Source: JAXGPX01 sp040766745
Lineage (GTDB): Bacteria; Bacillota; Sulfobacillia; Fermentithermobacillales; Fermentithermobacillaceae
Length of the DNA stretch: 64,000 nucleotides
Direction of reading: 5' to 3'
NCBI GenBank assembly: GCA_040766745.1
Contig: JAXGPX010000008.1
Coordinates: 23,320 to 87,319, forward strand
In this document: positions 24,999 to 33,359 of the stretch, one piece after another
Layout: each line of letters starts with the position of its first letter
Position numbering within the stretch: position 1 is the stretch's first letter
Made by a program: the position numbers and the translations under genes
The notes under the pieces: generated by a model
The model's database searches: none
What the model was told of the DNA's origin: nothing
The model's input: only the letters and a program-made list of their open reading frames with translations

Positions 24999-26248
24999 CC
25001 ACCAGGGCCATTGCTACAGTAGGTGCAGTAATGCTTGCCGTAGGAGTCATAGCCAGGATGGGCTACGCTTCTATAGGAGGAGCCTACCTTCTGGCAGCAA
25101 GCGCCATAGGTTGGTGGTACTCCCGTGCCTGCTTGAAGCATGTCCAATATATCCGTGATTTCGAAAGAACCAGGGCGTTTTTGGGTGATTCAATCAGACT
25201 CAAGGTGTCGATAGAAAACCGCAAACCTTTGCCTGTCATGGCCCTAACTTGCGCAGACGAAGTCCCTGATAAAGATGGCGTTGAGTCGCTGCCCCTGGCA
25301 CCATACTACAAAACCGGGCGGGCAATTTTGAAGAACGATGTTTATGTCGGAAGCTTTCAGCGTGTTGAAAGGGAGTTCAAGTTAGATTGCGTGTCCAGGG
25401 GCGCCTTTCGATTTGGGCCCGTGTCGTTAAGAGCCACTGATCCCATGGGCATGGAGGAAACCAAGGTGGTTGTGGATACTGTGGACACACTGGTGGTATA
25501 CCCCCGGCTCTTGCGTGTGGCAGGATTGGATCTGCTCCGAAAGGATCCTACAGGCGGAATACCCGATCGTGGCTGGATAAACCCGGATCCAATGCAGATA
25601 GTCGGTATCAGGCCATATTATCCCGGTACCCCCCTTAACCAGGTAGCGTGGAAAGCAACGGCAAAATCAGCTTCCCTCAAAGCCAAAATGACCTTACCCG
25701 GTTTTCACTCTCAAGTAATGGTGGCCCTAAACCTGAACACAGGACAGCATGTGTGGGACGGAATAGATAAAAACTCCCTGGAGTCTGTTGTGTGTATCTG
25801 TGCTTCTGTTTGCAATGAACTCCTTAGCAGTGGAATCCCGTTCGGTTTTGCTTCGAATTTTCCCGGAAAGAAGGCGCACAGGCACCTGTTCATGGCTCCC
25901 GGCCTTTCAAACGGACATTTCCGTGCGGTTCTGGAATACCTGGCAACAGTGTTTATGCCGTGGGGCCGGTTCAGCGAAACCCTGGCTGAAATAGCCAGTA
26001 AGATGCCGGTAAGCACTGAGGTATTAGCAGTTATGCCTAATCCGTCCCTAGAAGACTGGGTTCAACTCAAGAGGCTCCAGTCTCGCGGGCACAGGATATC
26101 AGCAATTGTGTTGAAAATATCTCCTGAGCATAGTGACTTTTGTAACTCTATCCCGGTTTACAGGCCTTTAGCCCCGGTAGACTGGCGTTCCGGGGAGGTG
26201 ATCCGGCTTGAAAGATTGGTTCCAGAGGGCGCTTCTGTCTCTGTCTGA
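24995..26248 (+). CDS. DUF58 domain-containing protein
   Basis: 417 residues: two N-terminal membrane segments (about 5-45), a beta-rich region (LKVSIENRKPLPVMALTCAD, FKLDCVSRGAFRFGPVSL) and the DUF58 core VGIRPYYPGTPLNQVAWKAT near residue 205, followed by a von Willebrand A-like part. DUF58 proteins work with MoxR ATPases; their cellular role is not well defined. The start overlaps the MoxR stop by four bases, and the end overlaps the DUF4129 gene by 41 bases. Confidence 0.88.
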   Translation: MTTRAIATVGAVMLAVGVIARMGYASIGGAYLLAASAIGWWYSRACLKHVQYIRDFERTRAFLGDSIRLKVSIENRKPLPVMALTCADEVPDKDGVESLPLAPYYKTGRAILKNDVYVGSFQRVEREFKLDCVSRGAFRFGPVSLRATDPMGMEETKVVVDTVDTLVVYPRLLRVAGLDLLRKDPTGGIPDRGWINPDPMQIVGIRPYYPGTPLNQVAWKATAKSASLKAKMTLPGFHSQVMVALNLNTGQHVWDGIDKNSLESVVCICASVCNELLSSGIPFGFASNFPGKKAHRHLFMAPGLSNGHFRAVLEYLATVFMPWGRFSETLAEIASKMPVSTEVLAVMPNPSLEDWVQLKRLQSRGHRISAIVLKISPEHSDFCNSIPVYRPLAPVDWRSGEVIRLERLVPEGASVSV

Positions 26249-27611
26249 AGCTCTCTTGTGGGGGCGGGCTGCCTCTATTATGAGCTACCGCCTGGGCTTG
26301 GGGTTTTCGTGGGAAGGGGCTTTCGCAGTTATCCTGGCCAGCCACTTTCTGGGGCAATGGGCAGCGGCGAGGGTAATGAGACGAGGCGACGGACATACCA
26401 GTGACTTTGACGCCGGCGATGGCGACTCTTTGAAGCGTTCTTTGCTCTTGGCGTGGGCAGGCATATTGATAGGCGTGAGTGTCTGCCTGGGGATCATCTG
26501 GCATAGCATAGGTCATCCCATGTCGTGGCTGTGTACCGGGGTTGCCCTGTCAGTGTTGTCTTCAGCTGTTGGCATAAACGCAGTTACCAAGCATCTTGGT
26601 TCTCTCGGGGCAAGGAGAAAACTGGTCTTAGGAAGTATTATTTTCTTCTTTATGGCGCTGGGCCGGACTGCCCCCCAATCATCTGTATTTCGCGACACAA
26701 TTTTGTATCTTCTTGTTTCTTCTATGTTTCTTATCAGGCAAAGAGGCCTCGAGGTTGATAAGAGCGTCCTGGTTTCAAGAAACCGCCGCTGGAACACGAG
26801 TTCTGTAATAGTAGTGTCTATTGCCATGTTGTTGGCAGTGGCCTTTTCTCTGGGTTCGTCAGCAGGCAGGCAACTTGTGTCTGAACTACTGCGGGTAATT
26901 GAGCCGGTTCTTGAGAAGACGTTAGAGATTATCCTCCTGCCCGTGGGCTATTTCATCCAGTGGCTTGGGGCTATTCTGCAGAGGTTTATGACTCAAGATG
27001 ACACCAAGTTTTCCATTGAATTTGATTCATTCCTTGATGATCTGCGAAAACTCCAGCAAGAGCAAGACACCCTTTTGACCCTGCCGCTTTGGCTGAAGTT
27101 GCTCTTATCCGGGACTGTCATCACTGTATCCCTTATCCTTTTGTGGCGTTTCATATCACGGACAATGGATAGGACAGAACAGGGCTTTGCAGATGAATCC
27201 CGGATCAGCCTCGCATCCAGTGGCGCTGTGAAAGAGTGGCTTGACCTCACTCTCAATGAAGGGAAACAGAAGTTGGGGAAGTCTTTGCAGCGTTTGCGCC
27301 GGTTGGTTTCTGGTTCAGACCCGCAGACCGTTGAAGAGATTTATGCCAGGGCAACCGAGTTCATGTCGAAGAAAGGTTTTCCGAGACATCCTGCTCTTAC
27401 TCCGTTTGAATACCTGAGGATTATCGAGAATCATATGGGGGCAAGCGAGGTTTTCTCCTACTTGGAGACAATTTCATTAATCTTCTCTGAGTGCCATTAT
27501 GCATGCAGAAAACCAGAGGAGGCAGAGTGGCAATCGGCACTTTCCGCCTATCATGGTCTGCTGAGACACGAAGAATGGCAGGGTGCCGGTGAGCCGGCAG
27601 TCAGCGATTGA
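26208..27611 (+). CDS. DUF4129 domain membrane protein
   Basis: 467 residues: several hydrophobic segments in the first 260 residues, a membrane segment near residue 305 (LLSGTVITVSLILLWRFI), and a C-terminal DUF4129-like domain (ARATEFMSKKGFPRHPALTP, FEYLRIIENH). In most bacteria the equivalent gene carries a transglutaminase domain before DUF4129; none is visible here. The TTG at 26208 has GGGGAGGTG at 26193-26201 and lies inside the DUF58 frame, so translation is coupled. It closes the MoxR operon. Function is unknown; envelope stress or peptide processing is a common guess for such operons. Confidence 0.78.
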   Translation: MKDWFQRALLSLSEALLWGRAASIMSYRLGLGFSWEGAFAVILASHFLGQWAAARVMRRGDGHTSDFDAGDGDSLKRSLLLAWAGILIGVSVCLGIIWHSIGHPMSWLCTGVALSVLSSAVGINAVTKHLGSLGARRKLVLGSIIFFFMALGRTAPQSSVFRDTILYLLVSSMFLIRQRGLEVDKSVLVSRNRRWNTSSVIVVSIAMLLAVAFSLGSSAGRQLVSELLRVIEPVLEKTLEIILLPVGYFIQWLGAILQRFMTQDDTKFSIEFDSFLDDLRKLQQEQDTLLTLPLWLKLLLSGTVITVSLILLWRFISRTMDRTEQGFADESRISLASSGAVKEWLDLTLNEGKQKLGKSLQRLRRLVSGSDPQTVEEIYARATEFMSKKGFPRHPALTPFEYLRIIENHMGASEVFSYLETISLIFSECHYACRKPEEAEWQSALSAYHGLLRHEEWQGAGEPAVSD

Positions 27612-27630
27612 AGATAGAATAGGTTGAACC

Positions 27631-28055
27631 CGTCCTGTAGATCGACGGCCAAATCTGCACCTGTCCATCTGCAGAACATTCAGCTGGAACGTGTGCGTCT
27701 GCTGATACATTCGGATGGAACTTGCCGTCAGGAACGACAGGTCGGCGCAAACCATTCCTCCGCAGAGACACTCAGCCTGAACCTGTAGTTCGGAGCGACA
27801 GCTAAGCTTGAACCTGTGCGTGTACAGATACACTTTGGTGAAATATGTCTCCTGGAACGCTCCTTCGGCCCAAACCATTCCTCTACAGAAACACTTCAGC
27901 CGGCATCTGTATTCCATAGCGACAGTTTAGCTCAAACCGTTCTCCTACTGGTACACTCCGCTCGAACCTGTCGTTCAGAACGACAGACAGATATGGACTT
28001 GTGCTTCCAGATAAATTCCGGGTATCACCTGTTCTCCAGATCAAGGTCTACCTAG
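27631..28055. repeat. Degenerate tandem repeat array, period about 30.6 bp, about 14 units
   Basis: Unit starts marked by AACCTGT-like heptamers fall at about 27631, 27658, 27688, 27719, 27749, 27780, 27811, 27841, 27873, 27903, 27935, 27965, 27996 and 28026, so nearly all steps are 30-32 bases. Individual units are strongly diverged (AACCTGT, AACGTGT, AACCATT, GCATCTG, AACCGTT). A rough consensus is AACCTGTNSTTCNG followed by NAGMGACACTTNGGCT. Neither strand gives a convincing protein. The step is near three turns of DNA helix. Not CRISPR: there are no constant repeats and no cas genes. Confidence 0.75.
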
Positions 28056-28150
28056 CCCTAACATCTGAAAATTCACTGTATTAACCGGATCAAGAAGGTT
28101 TTTCAGCCCAGTGAGGCGGAAATACACACAGACCAAACCGTAAACCGGGT

Positions 28151-28250
28151 AGAACTAGGTCAAGGTATTGGAAGAAGTGTTGGGCGCAATATTACGTCAA
28201 GGCATTGGGCTGAGGCACTAGGCAGAAGCATTAGACAGAAGCACATAAGG
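28151..28250. repeat. 13-bp tandem repeat, about seven units, before the M42 gene
   Basis: Units of 13 bases run up to the ribosome site of the next gene: GGTATTGGAAGAA, GTGTTGGGCGCAA, a short unit, GGCATTGGGCTGA, GGCACTAGGCAGA, AGCATTAGACAGA and AGCACATAAGGGG. Neighbouring units match best, as expected for a slipping minisatellite. Confidence 0.65.
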
Positions 28251-28260
28251 GGGTATATCC

Positions 28261-29334
28261 ATGGACGAAAGACTCAGGCTTTTGAAGGAGATATCGGAGG
28301 TTCCCGGGGTGCCTGGTTTCGAGGATGAGGTCAGAGGGTTCATCCGGGAGCGCATGGCTGGGTTGGCAGAGGTCAGCCGGGACAATCTTGGCAGCGTGAT
28401 ATGCAAGAAAACTGGGTCCTCAGCTGAGCCAAAGATTATGATGGCAGGCCACATGGACGAGATCGGAATGATGGTAACTTACATAACCAAAGAAGGATTC
28501 CTTAAGTTTCAGACGTTGGGTGGTTGGTGGGAGCAGGTTATGCTGGCTCAGCGGGTGGTCGTCAAGACATCTGCAGGCAACGTTCCGGGGCTGATTGGCT
28601 CAAAGCCTCCGCATATTCTCAAGTCTGAAGAAAGGAACAAGGTTACTCAGAAGGACCAGATGTTCATTGATATCGGCGCGTCGAGCAAAGAAGATGCTGA
28701 GGGCATGGGAGTCATGCCGGGAGACCCGATAGTGCCGGTGTCGCCGTTCATTCAGATGAAGAATCCTAAGTACCTGGTAGGCAAGGCATGGGACAACCGG
28801 ATAGGATGTGCCATCTTCATGGAGGCCATAAAGGAATTGGCTGGAGTGGAGCATCCGAACACTGTCTATGGAGTTGGCACCGTCCAGGAAGAGGTAGGAC
28901 TCAGGGGTGCAACCACCAGCGTGGCAGCGGTTGAGCCTGATATCGGGTTTGCCCTCGAGGTTGATATTGCCGGAGATACACCTGGGATACAGGAGTTCGA
29001 GGCACAGTCAAAGTTAGGCAAAGGCCCAAGCATCCTGCTTTATGACAGCTCCATGGTTCCCCATAGGAAACTAAGGGATTTTGTCGTGAATACAGCTCGA
29101 GAAGCGAACATCCCGATCCAGTTCAACTCCATGTCAGGCGGTGGCACTGATGCAGGGCGTATTCATCTCCACAAGACAGGTGTTCCAAGCCTTGTGATTT
29201 GCGTTCCGGCACGGTATATCCACAGCCATGCAGGCATTATACACAAGGATGATTTTGATGCGGCGGTTTCCCTCATGGTTGAACTGGTAAAGAGGTTTGA
29301 TGCAAAGGCAGTAGAGGAGATTAAGGGAGATTAG
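28261..29334 (+). CDS. M42-family aminopeptidase (glutamyl-aminopeptidase/deblocking type)
   Basis: 357 residues with all metal ligands of family M42: MAGHMDEIG (His, residue 63), KAWDNRIG (Asp), VQEEVGLRGA (Glu pair), EVDIAGDTP (Asp) and HSHAGIIHKDD (His). These self-assemble into large tetrahedral dodecamers in the cytoplasm and trim short peptides from the N-terminus, often with cobalt or zinc. AAGGGGG precedes the ATG. It is a single gene downstream of a tandem-repeat region. It fits a peptide-fermenting lifestyle together with the asparaginase and M28 peptidase. Confidence 0.92.
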   Translation: MDERLRLLKEISEVPGVPGFEDEVRGFIRERMAGLAEVSRDNLGSVICKKTGSSAEPKIMMAGHMDEIGMMVTYITKEGFLKFQTLGGWWEQVMLAQRVVVKTSAGNVPGLIGSKPPHILKSEERNKVTQKDQMFIDIGASSKEDAEGMGVMPGDPIVPVSPFIQMKNPKYLVGKAWDNRIGCAIFMEAIKELAGVEHPNTVYGVGTVQEEVGLRGATTSVAAVEPDIGFALEVDIAGDTPGIQEFEAQSKLGKGPSILLYDSSMVPHRKLRDFVVNTAREANIPIQFNSMSGGGTDAGRIHLHKTGVPSLVICVPARYIHSHAGIIHKDDFDAAVSLMVELVKRFDAKAVEEIKGD

Positions 29335-29648
29335 GAGAGATTGGGGGAGATGCTGTTATTAGTGAACAGCACGAGGGTCATTGAGATTCCATCCTGGCCA
29401 TTATGCTGGAACTGACGCTTTAGAACAGTGGAAGGAATGATACAAAAGCGCAGAATAGTCATTGCGGCAAATATGCGATGATACCAAGCCACCATAAGAA
29501 TAGCGGTGGCTTGGTATTAAGTGGACTCTGTATGATGTTGAAAAGTGAGATTAGTTCCAATTGGGAGAACAATGCCAAGTATACGTCATTGAAAGCGACA
29601 CTTGACACGGACGGTTTTAGTGCGACTAGGAACTCAATCAAATAAGGA
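29335..29648. other. Gene-free gap with a 13-bp inverted repeat
   Basis: 314 bases between the M42 gene and the convergent AbiEii gene. The only structure I see is ATACCAAGCCACC (29481-29493) pairing with GGTGGCTTGGTAT (29505-29517), perfect over 13 bases with an 11-base loop. No T-run flanks it. It probably acts as a two-way terminator between convergent genes. Confidence 0.6.
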
Positions 29649-30542
29649 TTATCTCCACATAAGTTTTGCCGCCGACCATTCTCCAAAGAACTCAGTTTCA
29701 TCGGTTACAGCAATCCAAATAGGTGACAGGAACTCGTCAACTATTCGTAGGACTTCAGTAAATGTTAGGCTAGGCAGTTTCAGCCGTTTCAGGAATTGCT
29801 GCCATTTATCCTGCATATCGTGATTTTTTCCAAGAGATACAATTGTCTTTATGCTGTCTTTTCCGTAATTTGTGCCTCGATTCTGCAGGGTTTGAAAAAT
29901 GGCTTCTTGTAGCTTTCGGCCATCAAAGTCAAAAGTACGGGCCAGAAAGTAGATATCATAAAAGTCTTTCATCCGGCTAGTGAGTTCCATACGCTGCAGA
30001 ATAGCATCAAGTTTCTCTGCGACAGTGCTCTCCAGAGAATATGTATTGATCTTTGGGGCTATGAATCCCGTAAGCTGCACGGGGATCGTCCGCTTTTCCG
30101 CCTTAGGTACGATTACATCCCCTACGCATATGTCTACCTTGAATGGTGTGCGTGTATTCTTGATTCGTCCGATGAGTTTGAAGCTCACACCGTTGTATTT
30201 ATGCTGGAGAGCAATGTTTTCATAACCTTTGGTTTCAAAGGCTATGAAGTTGTTCCCGGTATCTACGGCCAGAATTCTATCGATAATCCCCTGTATCTGT
30301 TGTAGGCTATTCGGTAAACGACGCATGTGAAAGTCAACATCAATGGTTGAGCGACTCTCAAAATTTGTTAACATGTAGATGAAGAGACCGCCTTTAAGGA
30401 TAAGGTTGTCGGCAAAATCTGACATGGACACCCGGCGAAGGAACTCTTCCTGACACAATAACTGCAAGTACAGTTGCAGTGGTTTACCAGTTGCCTTTGA
30501 CTTGTTCTTCAGTCTTGCAATAACGGATGCCCCCATGTCCAT
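29649..30542 (-). CDS. abiEii: AbiEii-type nucleotidyltransferase toxin
   Basis: 297 residues of the AbiEii/AbiGii family: nucleotidyltransferase motif LKGGLFIYML...STIDVDF (Gly-Gly, then Asp-x-Asp) near residues 48-72, FKVDICVGD with the third acidic residue, and YSLESTVAEKLDAI. Members block growth by transferring nucleotides onto tRNA or similar targets, and are held in check by AbiEi, acting mainly through repression of their own operon (type IV toxin-antitoxin). The gene follows the antitoxin directly, with the ATG one base after the antitoxin stop. Length and motifs look complete. Confidence 0.88.
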   Translation of the reverse strand: MDMGASVIARLKNKSKATGKPLQLYLQLLCQEEFLRRVSMSDFADNLILKGGLFIYMLTNFESRSTIDVDFHMRRLPNSLQQIQGIIDRILAVDTGNNFIAFETKGYENIALQHKYNGVSFKLIGRIKNTRTPFKVDICVGDVIVPKAEKRTIPVQLTGFIAPKINTYSLESTVAEKLDAILQRMELTSRMKDFYDIYFLARTFDFDGRKLQEAIFQTLQNRGTNYGKDSIKTIVSLGKNHDMQDKWQQFLKRLKLPSLTFTEVLRIVDEFLSPIWIAVTDETEFFGEWSAAKLMWR

Positions 30543-31148
30543 TTACAGCCATACTCCAATCCGTTCTTTGACCTTCCTATTCACCCTCCGGAGCTTAGCG
30601 TATTTTAGCAGATCGGGGATACACTTGTTTCTATCCCTTATGTAGTTCAGTATTGCCTTGTTGAAGGTTTCCCTGTCCATCTTACTCTCGTATCTTAGAC
30701 ATTCGCAGATTAGCCGGTCACGGTCGAAAATCATTATTGTGCAGTCACCATAGTCGGCTTCAGTGATGCCAAATTCAAGTTGTGAAGGCTCTAGATAATA
30801 GGGCTGTATATTGGGGTAGTCTAGGTTAAAACGGGCTTTTGAGGTATCTTTATCTACGGCCAGATCCCAGGCAAGAGGGGTACGATCGCTGTAGCCATAA
30901 TAGAAAAGCGCTGAGTACATGCAAAGAACTCCGTCAGGGAAAAGCTGCGCGATCATGGCAGCTTCGCTGGTATCGTTTGCTTGTTCTGCAAGGCGATAGT
31001 AGCCGTGTCTAATCTTTTCGAGCATTCCGTTTTTCAGCAGCATCTGTATTCTGGAATAGCCAATATTTAGCGCCGAAAGCTCCGCGGTTCTTATAATACC
31101 ATTATTAGATTCTGCAATCTGTTTTATCGTGTCTGCCTGCCTCATCAT
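30543..31148 (-). CDS. abiEi: AbiEi-type antitoxin/transcriptional repressor
   Basis: 201 residues. An N-terminal winged helix (IKQIAESNNGIIRTAELSAL, then RIQMLLKNGMLEKIRHGYYR, residues 8-52) is followed by the AbiEi C-terminal domain (LCMYSALFYYGYSDRTP). AbiEi antitoxins bind inverted repeats in their own promoter. Such a repeat is present at 31227-31271, overlapping a good -35 box. It is first in the operon with abiEii immediately downstream. Confidence 0.87.
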   Translation of the reverse strand: MMRQADTIKQIAESNNGIIRTAELSALNIGYSRIQMLLKNGMLEKIRHGYYRLAEQANDTSEAAMIAQLFPDGVLCMYSALFYYGYSDRTPLAWDLAVDKDTSKARFNLDYPNIQPYYLEPSQLEFGITEADYGDCTIMIFDRDRLICECLRYESKMDRETFNKAILNYIRDRNKCIPDLLKYAKLRRVNRKVKERIGVWL

Positions 31149-31201
31149 TCCACCACTTTTCTACCGCTCTGAGACCAAAAGAGCGGAGATTTACTAGCCC
31201 C

Positions 31202-31271
31202 ATTGTACGGAGTTTTATGGAAAAGTCAACTTAATTTCCGCTACAAAGCGTTTGAAGCGGAAGTTAAGTTG
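31202..31271 (-). promoter_or_regulatory. AbiE promoter and 16-bp inverted-repeat operator
   Basis: On the minus strand TTGACT (31229-31224), a 16-base spacer and TACAAT (31207-31202) form a strong vegetative promoter. CAACTTAATTTCCGCT (31227-31242) is repeated inverted as AGCGGAAGTTAAGTTG (31256-31271) with one mismatch, and one arm covers the edge of the -35 box. The placement fits autorepression by AbiEi. Confidence 0.75.
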
Positions 31272-31592
31272 CGTCTCATGCTGTTCTCCGTTCTTTATCT
31301 GCCCTTGAGGAGTGGGTGAGGGACAATTGCCAGGGTAACCTGAGTAGGTGTGGACGCGGTCGGGCTTGATGTGGATTCATACAGGATACTCCCTCTTCAG
31401 TCAGAGCATCCAGAACAGTGGTGCGATTTTTGTAAGACATAACAGGTTCGGATTCGAATTGGATTTTCAAAGGAGATGGAAGGTAACTTGGGGTTCAAAG
31501 CAGTAAAGCCTAGTATAGGGTCAAGACTATAGAGAGCAGAGATTACGATGGTCTGTTGCTCAACCAATCTAGGTAAGGGAGGAGTATGAGGA
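31272..31592. other. Gap between the AbiE promoter and the Nudix gene
   Basis: A minus-strand frame at 31276-31470 (starting MKIQFESEP) has no visible ribosome site and ends in a chance-looking Arg/Pro/Leu tail, so it is not called. GGAGGAG before 31593 is the ribosome site of the Nudix gene. Nothing else recognised. Confidence 0.5.
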
Positions 31593-32048
31593 ATGTCGGC
31601 CGATCGCTACATAGTCAACGTTGAGGCTGCTATTTACAACGATGATAAATGGCTGGTTGTCAAAAGAAGTGAACTGGAAGAGCATGCTCCTGGTACCTTG
31701 GCATTGGTAGGCGGAAAAGTGGAAGTTGCTTCCGGGGGCGATGATGTTTTGGAAGATACTCTGAGGAGAGAAGTAAAGGAAGAAGTAGGTGTCGAGGTAG
31801 ACGCTATGGACTATTTGGAGAGTAAGGCATTCATGACCAATGATGGCCAGATGGTGGTGGACATTGTCTTCTTGTGCAGATACAAGAGTGGAAAGTCCAG
31901 GTGTGTGGATAAAGACGAGGTTGCTGAAGTGCATTGGGTAACTGCAAGCGACATAGCGGGAAATCAGAAGGCTCCTAGTTATCTTAAGCAAACTATTGCA
32001 CGAGCAGAGGAGAAGAGACTGGCACGAAGAGCAGATGTTTGGAGGTAG
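31593..32048 (+). CDS. Nudix hydrolase
   Basis: 151 residues with a Nudix box: VGGKVEVASGGDDVLEDTLR followed by REVKEEVGV. The REVKEEVG half is exact. The first half carries two or three extra residues between GGKVE and the Ser-Gly-Gly turn. These enzymes hydrolyse nucleoside diphosphate derivatives with magnesium. MVVDIVFLCRY and EVHWVTASDI are typical of the small MutT-like group that acts on nucleotides or nucleotide sugars. GGAGGAG lies upstream of the ATG. Substrate is unknown. It stands alone, convergent with the GNAT gene. Confidence 0.85.
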   Translation: MSADRYIVNVEAAIYNDDKWLVVKRSELEEHAPGTLALVGGKVEVASGGDDVLEDTLRREVKEEVGVEVDAMDYLESKAFMTNDGQMVVDIVFLCRYKSGKSRCVDKDEVAEVHWVTASDIAGNQKAPSYLKQTIARAEEKRLARRADVWR

Positions 32049-32114
32049 TAAAGTGAGGAACTCGCCCGACTACATAATTGAGAGTGCCTCGTCTGAAGGA
32101 CTTTCTACCCCACC

Positions 32115-32594
32115 TCACACCCACATCTCAAATTCAAACTCATGCTTCAGCGGAATCCCATCAATGCCGGTCATGGGCATAGATGGCTTCAACTCCCTGG
32201 ATCTGTCCAGTGCATTGATATGTACCGCTGCCAAGGAGAATCCCTGCTTTTGATAGAATCGGATGGCCTGGGTGTTATCGTTGGTGGTGATTAGCCAGAC
32301 CCGCCTGCACTGGGCTGCTCTGGCGGCGTCTACAACCGACCTGATTAGAGCCGAGCCAATGCCTCTGCCCCTGCCTTGGTCAAGTATGGTCAGGACGGTG
32401 ATTTCACATTGGCTGGCGGTTATCATGTATGTAATGAAGCCCAGGATGTCTCCGTCCTCAACCAAGACAAAGCCCGGGTTTGTGGAAGTATCGATGGCCT
32501 TACCTCTGGTGACGATAACAGGCCCCATCCACTGTTCTTCGATAATCCGGTCAACGGTAGCCCTGGAGGTTGAGTCAATTTCCCGGATATTCAT
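32115..32594 (-). CDS. GNAT-family N-acetyltransferase
   Basis: 159 residues with the acetyl-CoA loop QGRGRGIGSALIRSVVDAAR near residue 73 and the motif NDNTQAIRFYQKQGF. The GNAT fold is complete from the first beta strand (VDRIIEEQWMGPVIV) to the final strand (PLKHEFEFEMWV). Substrate cannot be told. The region upstream on the minus strand contains at least two tandem, decayed copies of the gene's 5' end, so this locus has undergone local duplication. Confidence 0.85.
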   Translation of the reverse strand: MNIREIDSTSRATVDRIIEEQWMGPVIVTRGKAIDTSTNPGFVLVEDGDILGFITYMITASQCEITVLTILDQGRGRGIGSALIRSVVDAARAAQCRRVWLITTNDNTQAIRFYQKQGFSLAAVHINALDRSRELKPSMPMTGIDGIPLKHEFEFEMWV

Positions 32595-32835
32595 GTCATT
32601 TTCACCTCGTTCACGACCTTTGGCGGTTCAGTTGACAGCAGTTTGGGTGATTGAGTCAGATTTACGGATATTCAATATCATTTCGACCTTGTTTATGACT
32701 TTTGGCGGTCCAGTTGACAGCAGTTTGGGTGATTGAGTTGATTTATTGGATATGCATGTGATTCCCACCTTCATCCATGAATTTCGGATAATCCGGTCAA
32801 CTGCCACACGGCAGGCTGAGTAGATTTCACCGACA
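32570..32835 (-). repeat. 81-bp tandem duplications of the GNAT gene start
   Basis: TTGAGTCAATTTCCCGGATA begins a block at 32570 that recurs at 32651 (TTGAGTCAGATTTACGGATA) and partly at 32733. Each block includes GGCGGTTCAGTTGACAGCAG or the same with one change. Around 32790-32830 a further piece (CGGATAATCCGGTCAACTGC) resembles the GNAT codons for VDRIIEE. The copies cover the gene's first codons plus leader and lack the rest, so they are relics rather than genes. The 81-base step equals 27 codons. Confidence 0.8.
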
Positions 32836-32879
32836 ATAATATCACCTTCGCCCTTGGCCGTATTTATATTTGAGGTTTG

Positions 32880-33310
32880 GCCATGGGGCGATTGGTATCG
32901 AGGGGACTGGCGCGAAAGCGGATGGGTTTGAGGCAAAACCGGTGCGGAACCGGATGGGTTTGGATGGAAAGTGGTGCGAAATCGGAGGGGTTCTGAGTTG
33001 GGGTAGTCTGAATCAGGCGGATCGGTGTGAAAACGGACGAGTTTGAGGGAAAACCAGTGTGGAATCGGAGCGGTTTGACGCAAGAGTGGTCCGATTTCGG
33101 TGGGAGATTGTGCCAGGGCCGTACGTCCCCGGTCGCCGTGGTGCGAAGCCGGAAAGGTTTGGGTTGACCGGAAAGGTTTGGGTTGAACCGGGGGGGTTGG
33201 CTAGATTGGATTTAGAGGGGAAGAAGGTAGTTGCGACAAGGCAAGCGGAACCGGCCGGGCTTGGGTGGAACCGCAAGGCTTGGGTGGAACCAAAGGGTTT
33301 GGCTGGAACC
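32880..33310. repeat. Degenerate GC-rich tandem repeat, period about 32 bp
   Basis: Units resembling GGTGCGAAACCGGAGGGGTT and then TGGGTGGAA recur at about 32909, 32941, 32973, 33024, 33056, 33088 and 33140, then shorten to 19-26 bases near the right end (CTTGGGTGGAACC three times between 33260 and 33310). Open frames run through it on both strands but give only repetitive Ser/Pro or Gly/Arg text, so no gene is called. Confidence 0.7.
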
Positions 33311-33359
33311 TGACGTACTTTGGCTGAGGGCAATTCTCTCTCCCTGAAGGAAATGCTCA

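Noticed and set aside
27631..28055. CRISPR array
   Set aside because: The period is near 30 bases, but there are no constant repeats alternating with unique spacers and no cas genes. All bases drift alike.
31276..31470. 64-codon minus-strand frame beyond the AbiE operator
   Set aside because: No visible ribosome site, no conserved pattern, and an Arg/Pro/Leu tail typical of chance frames.
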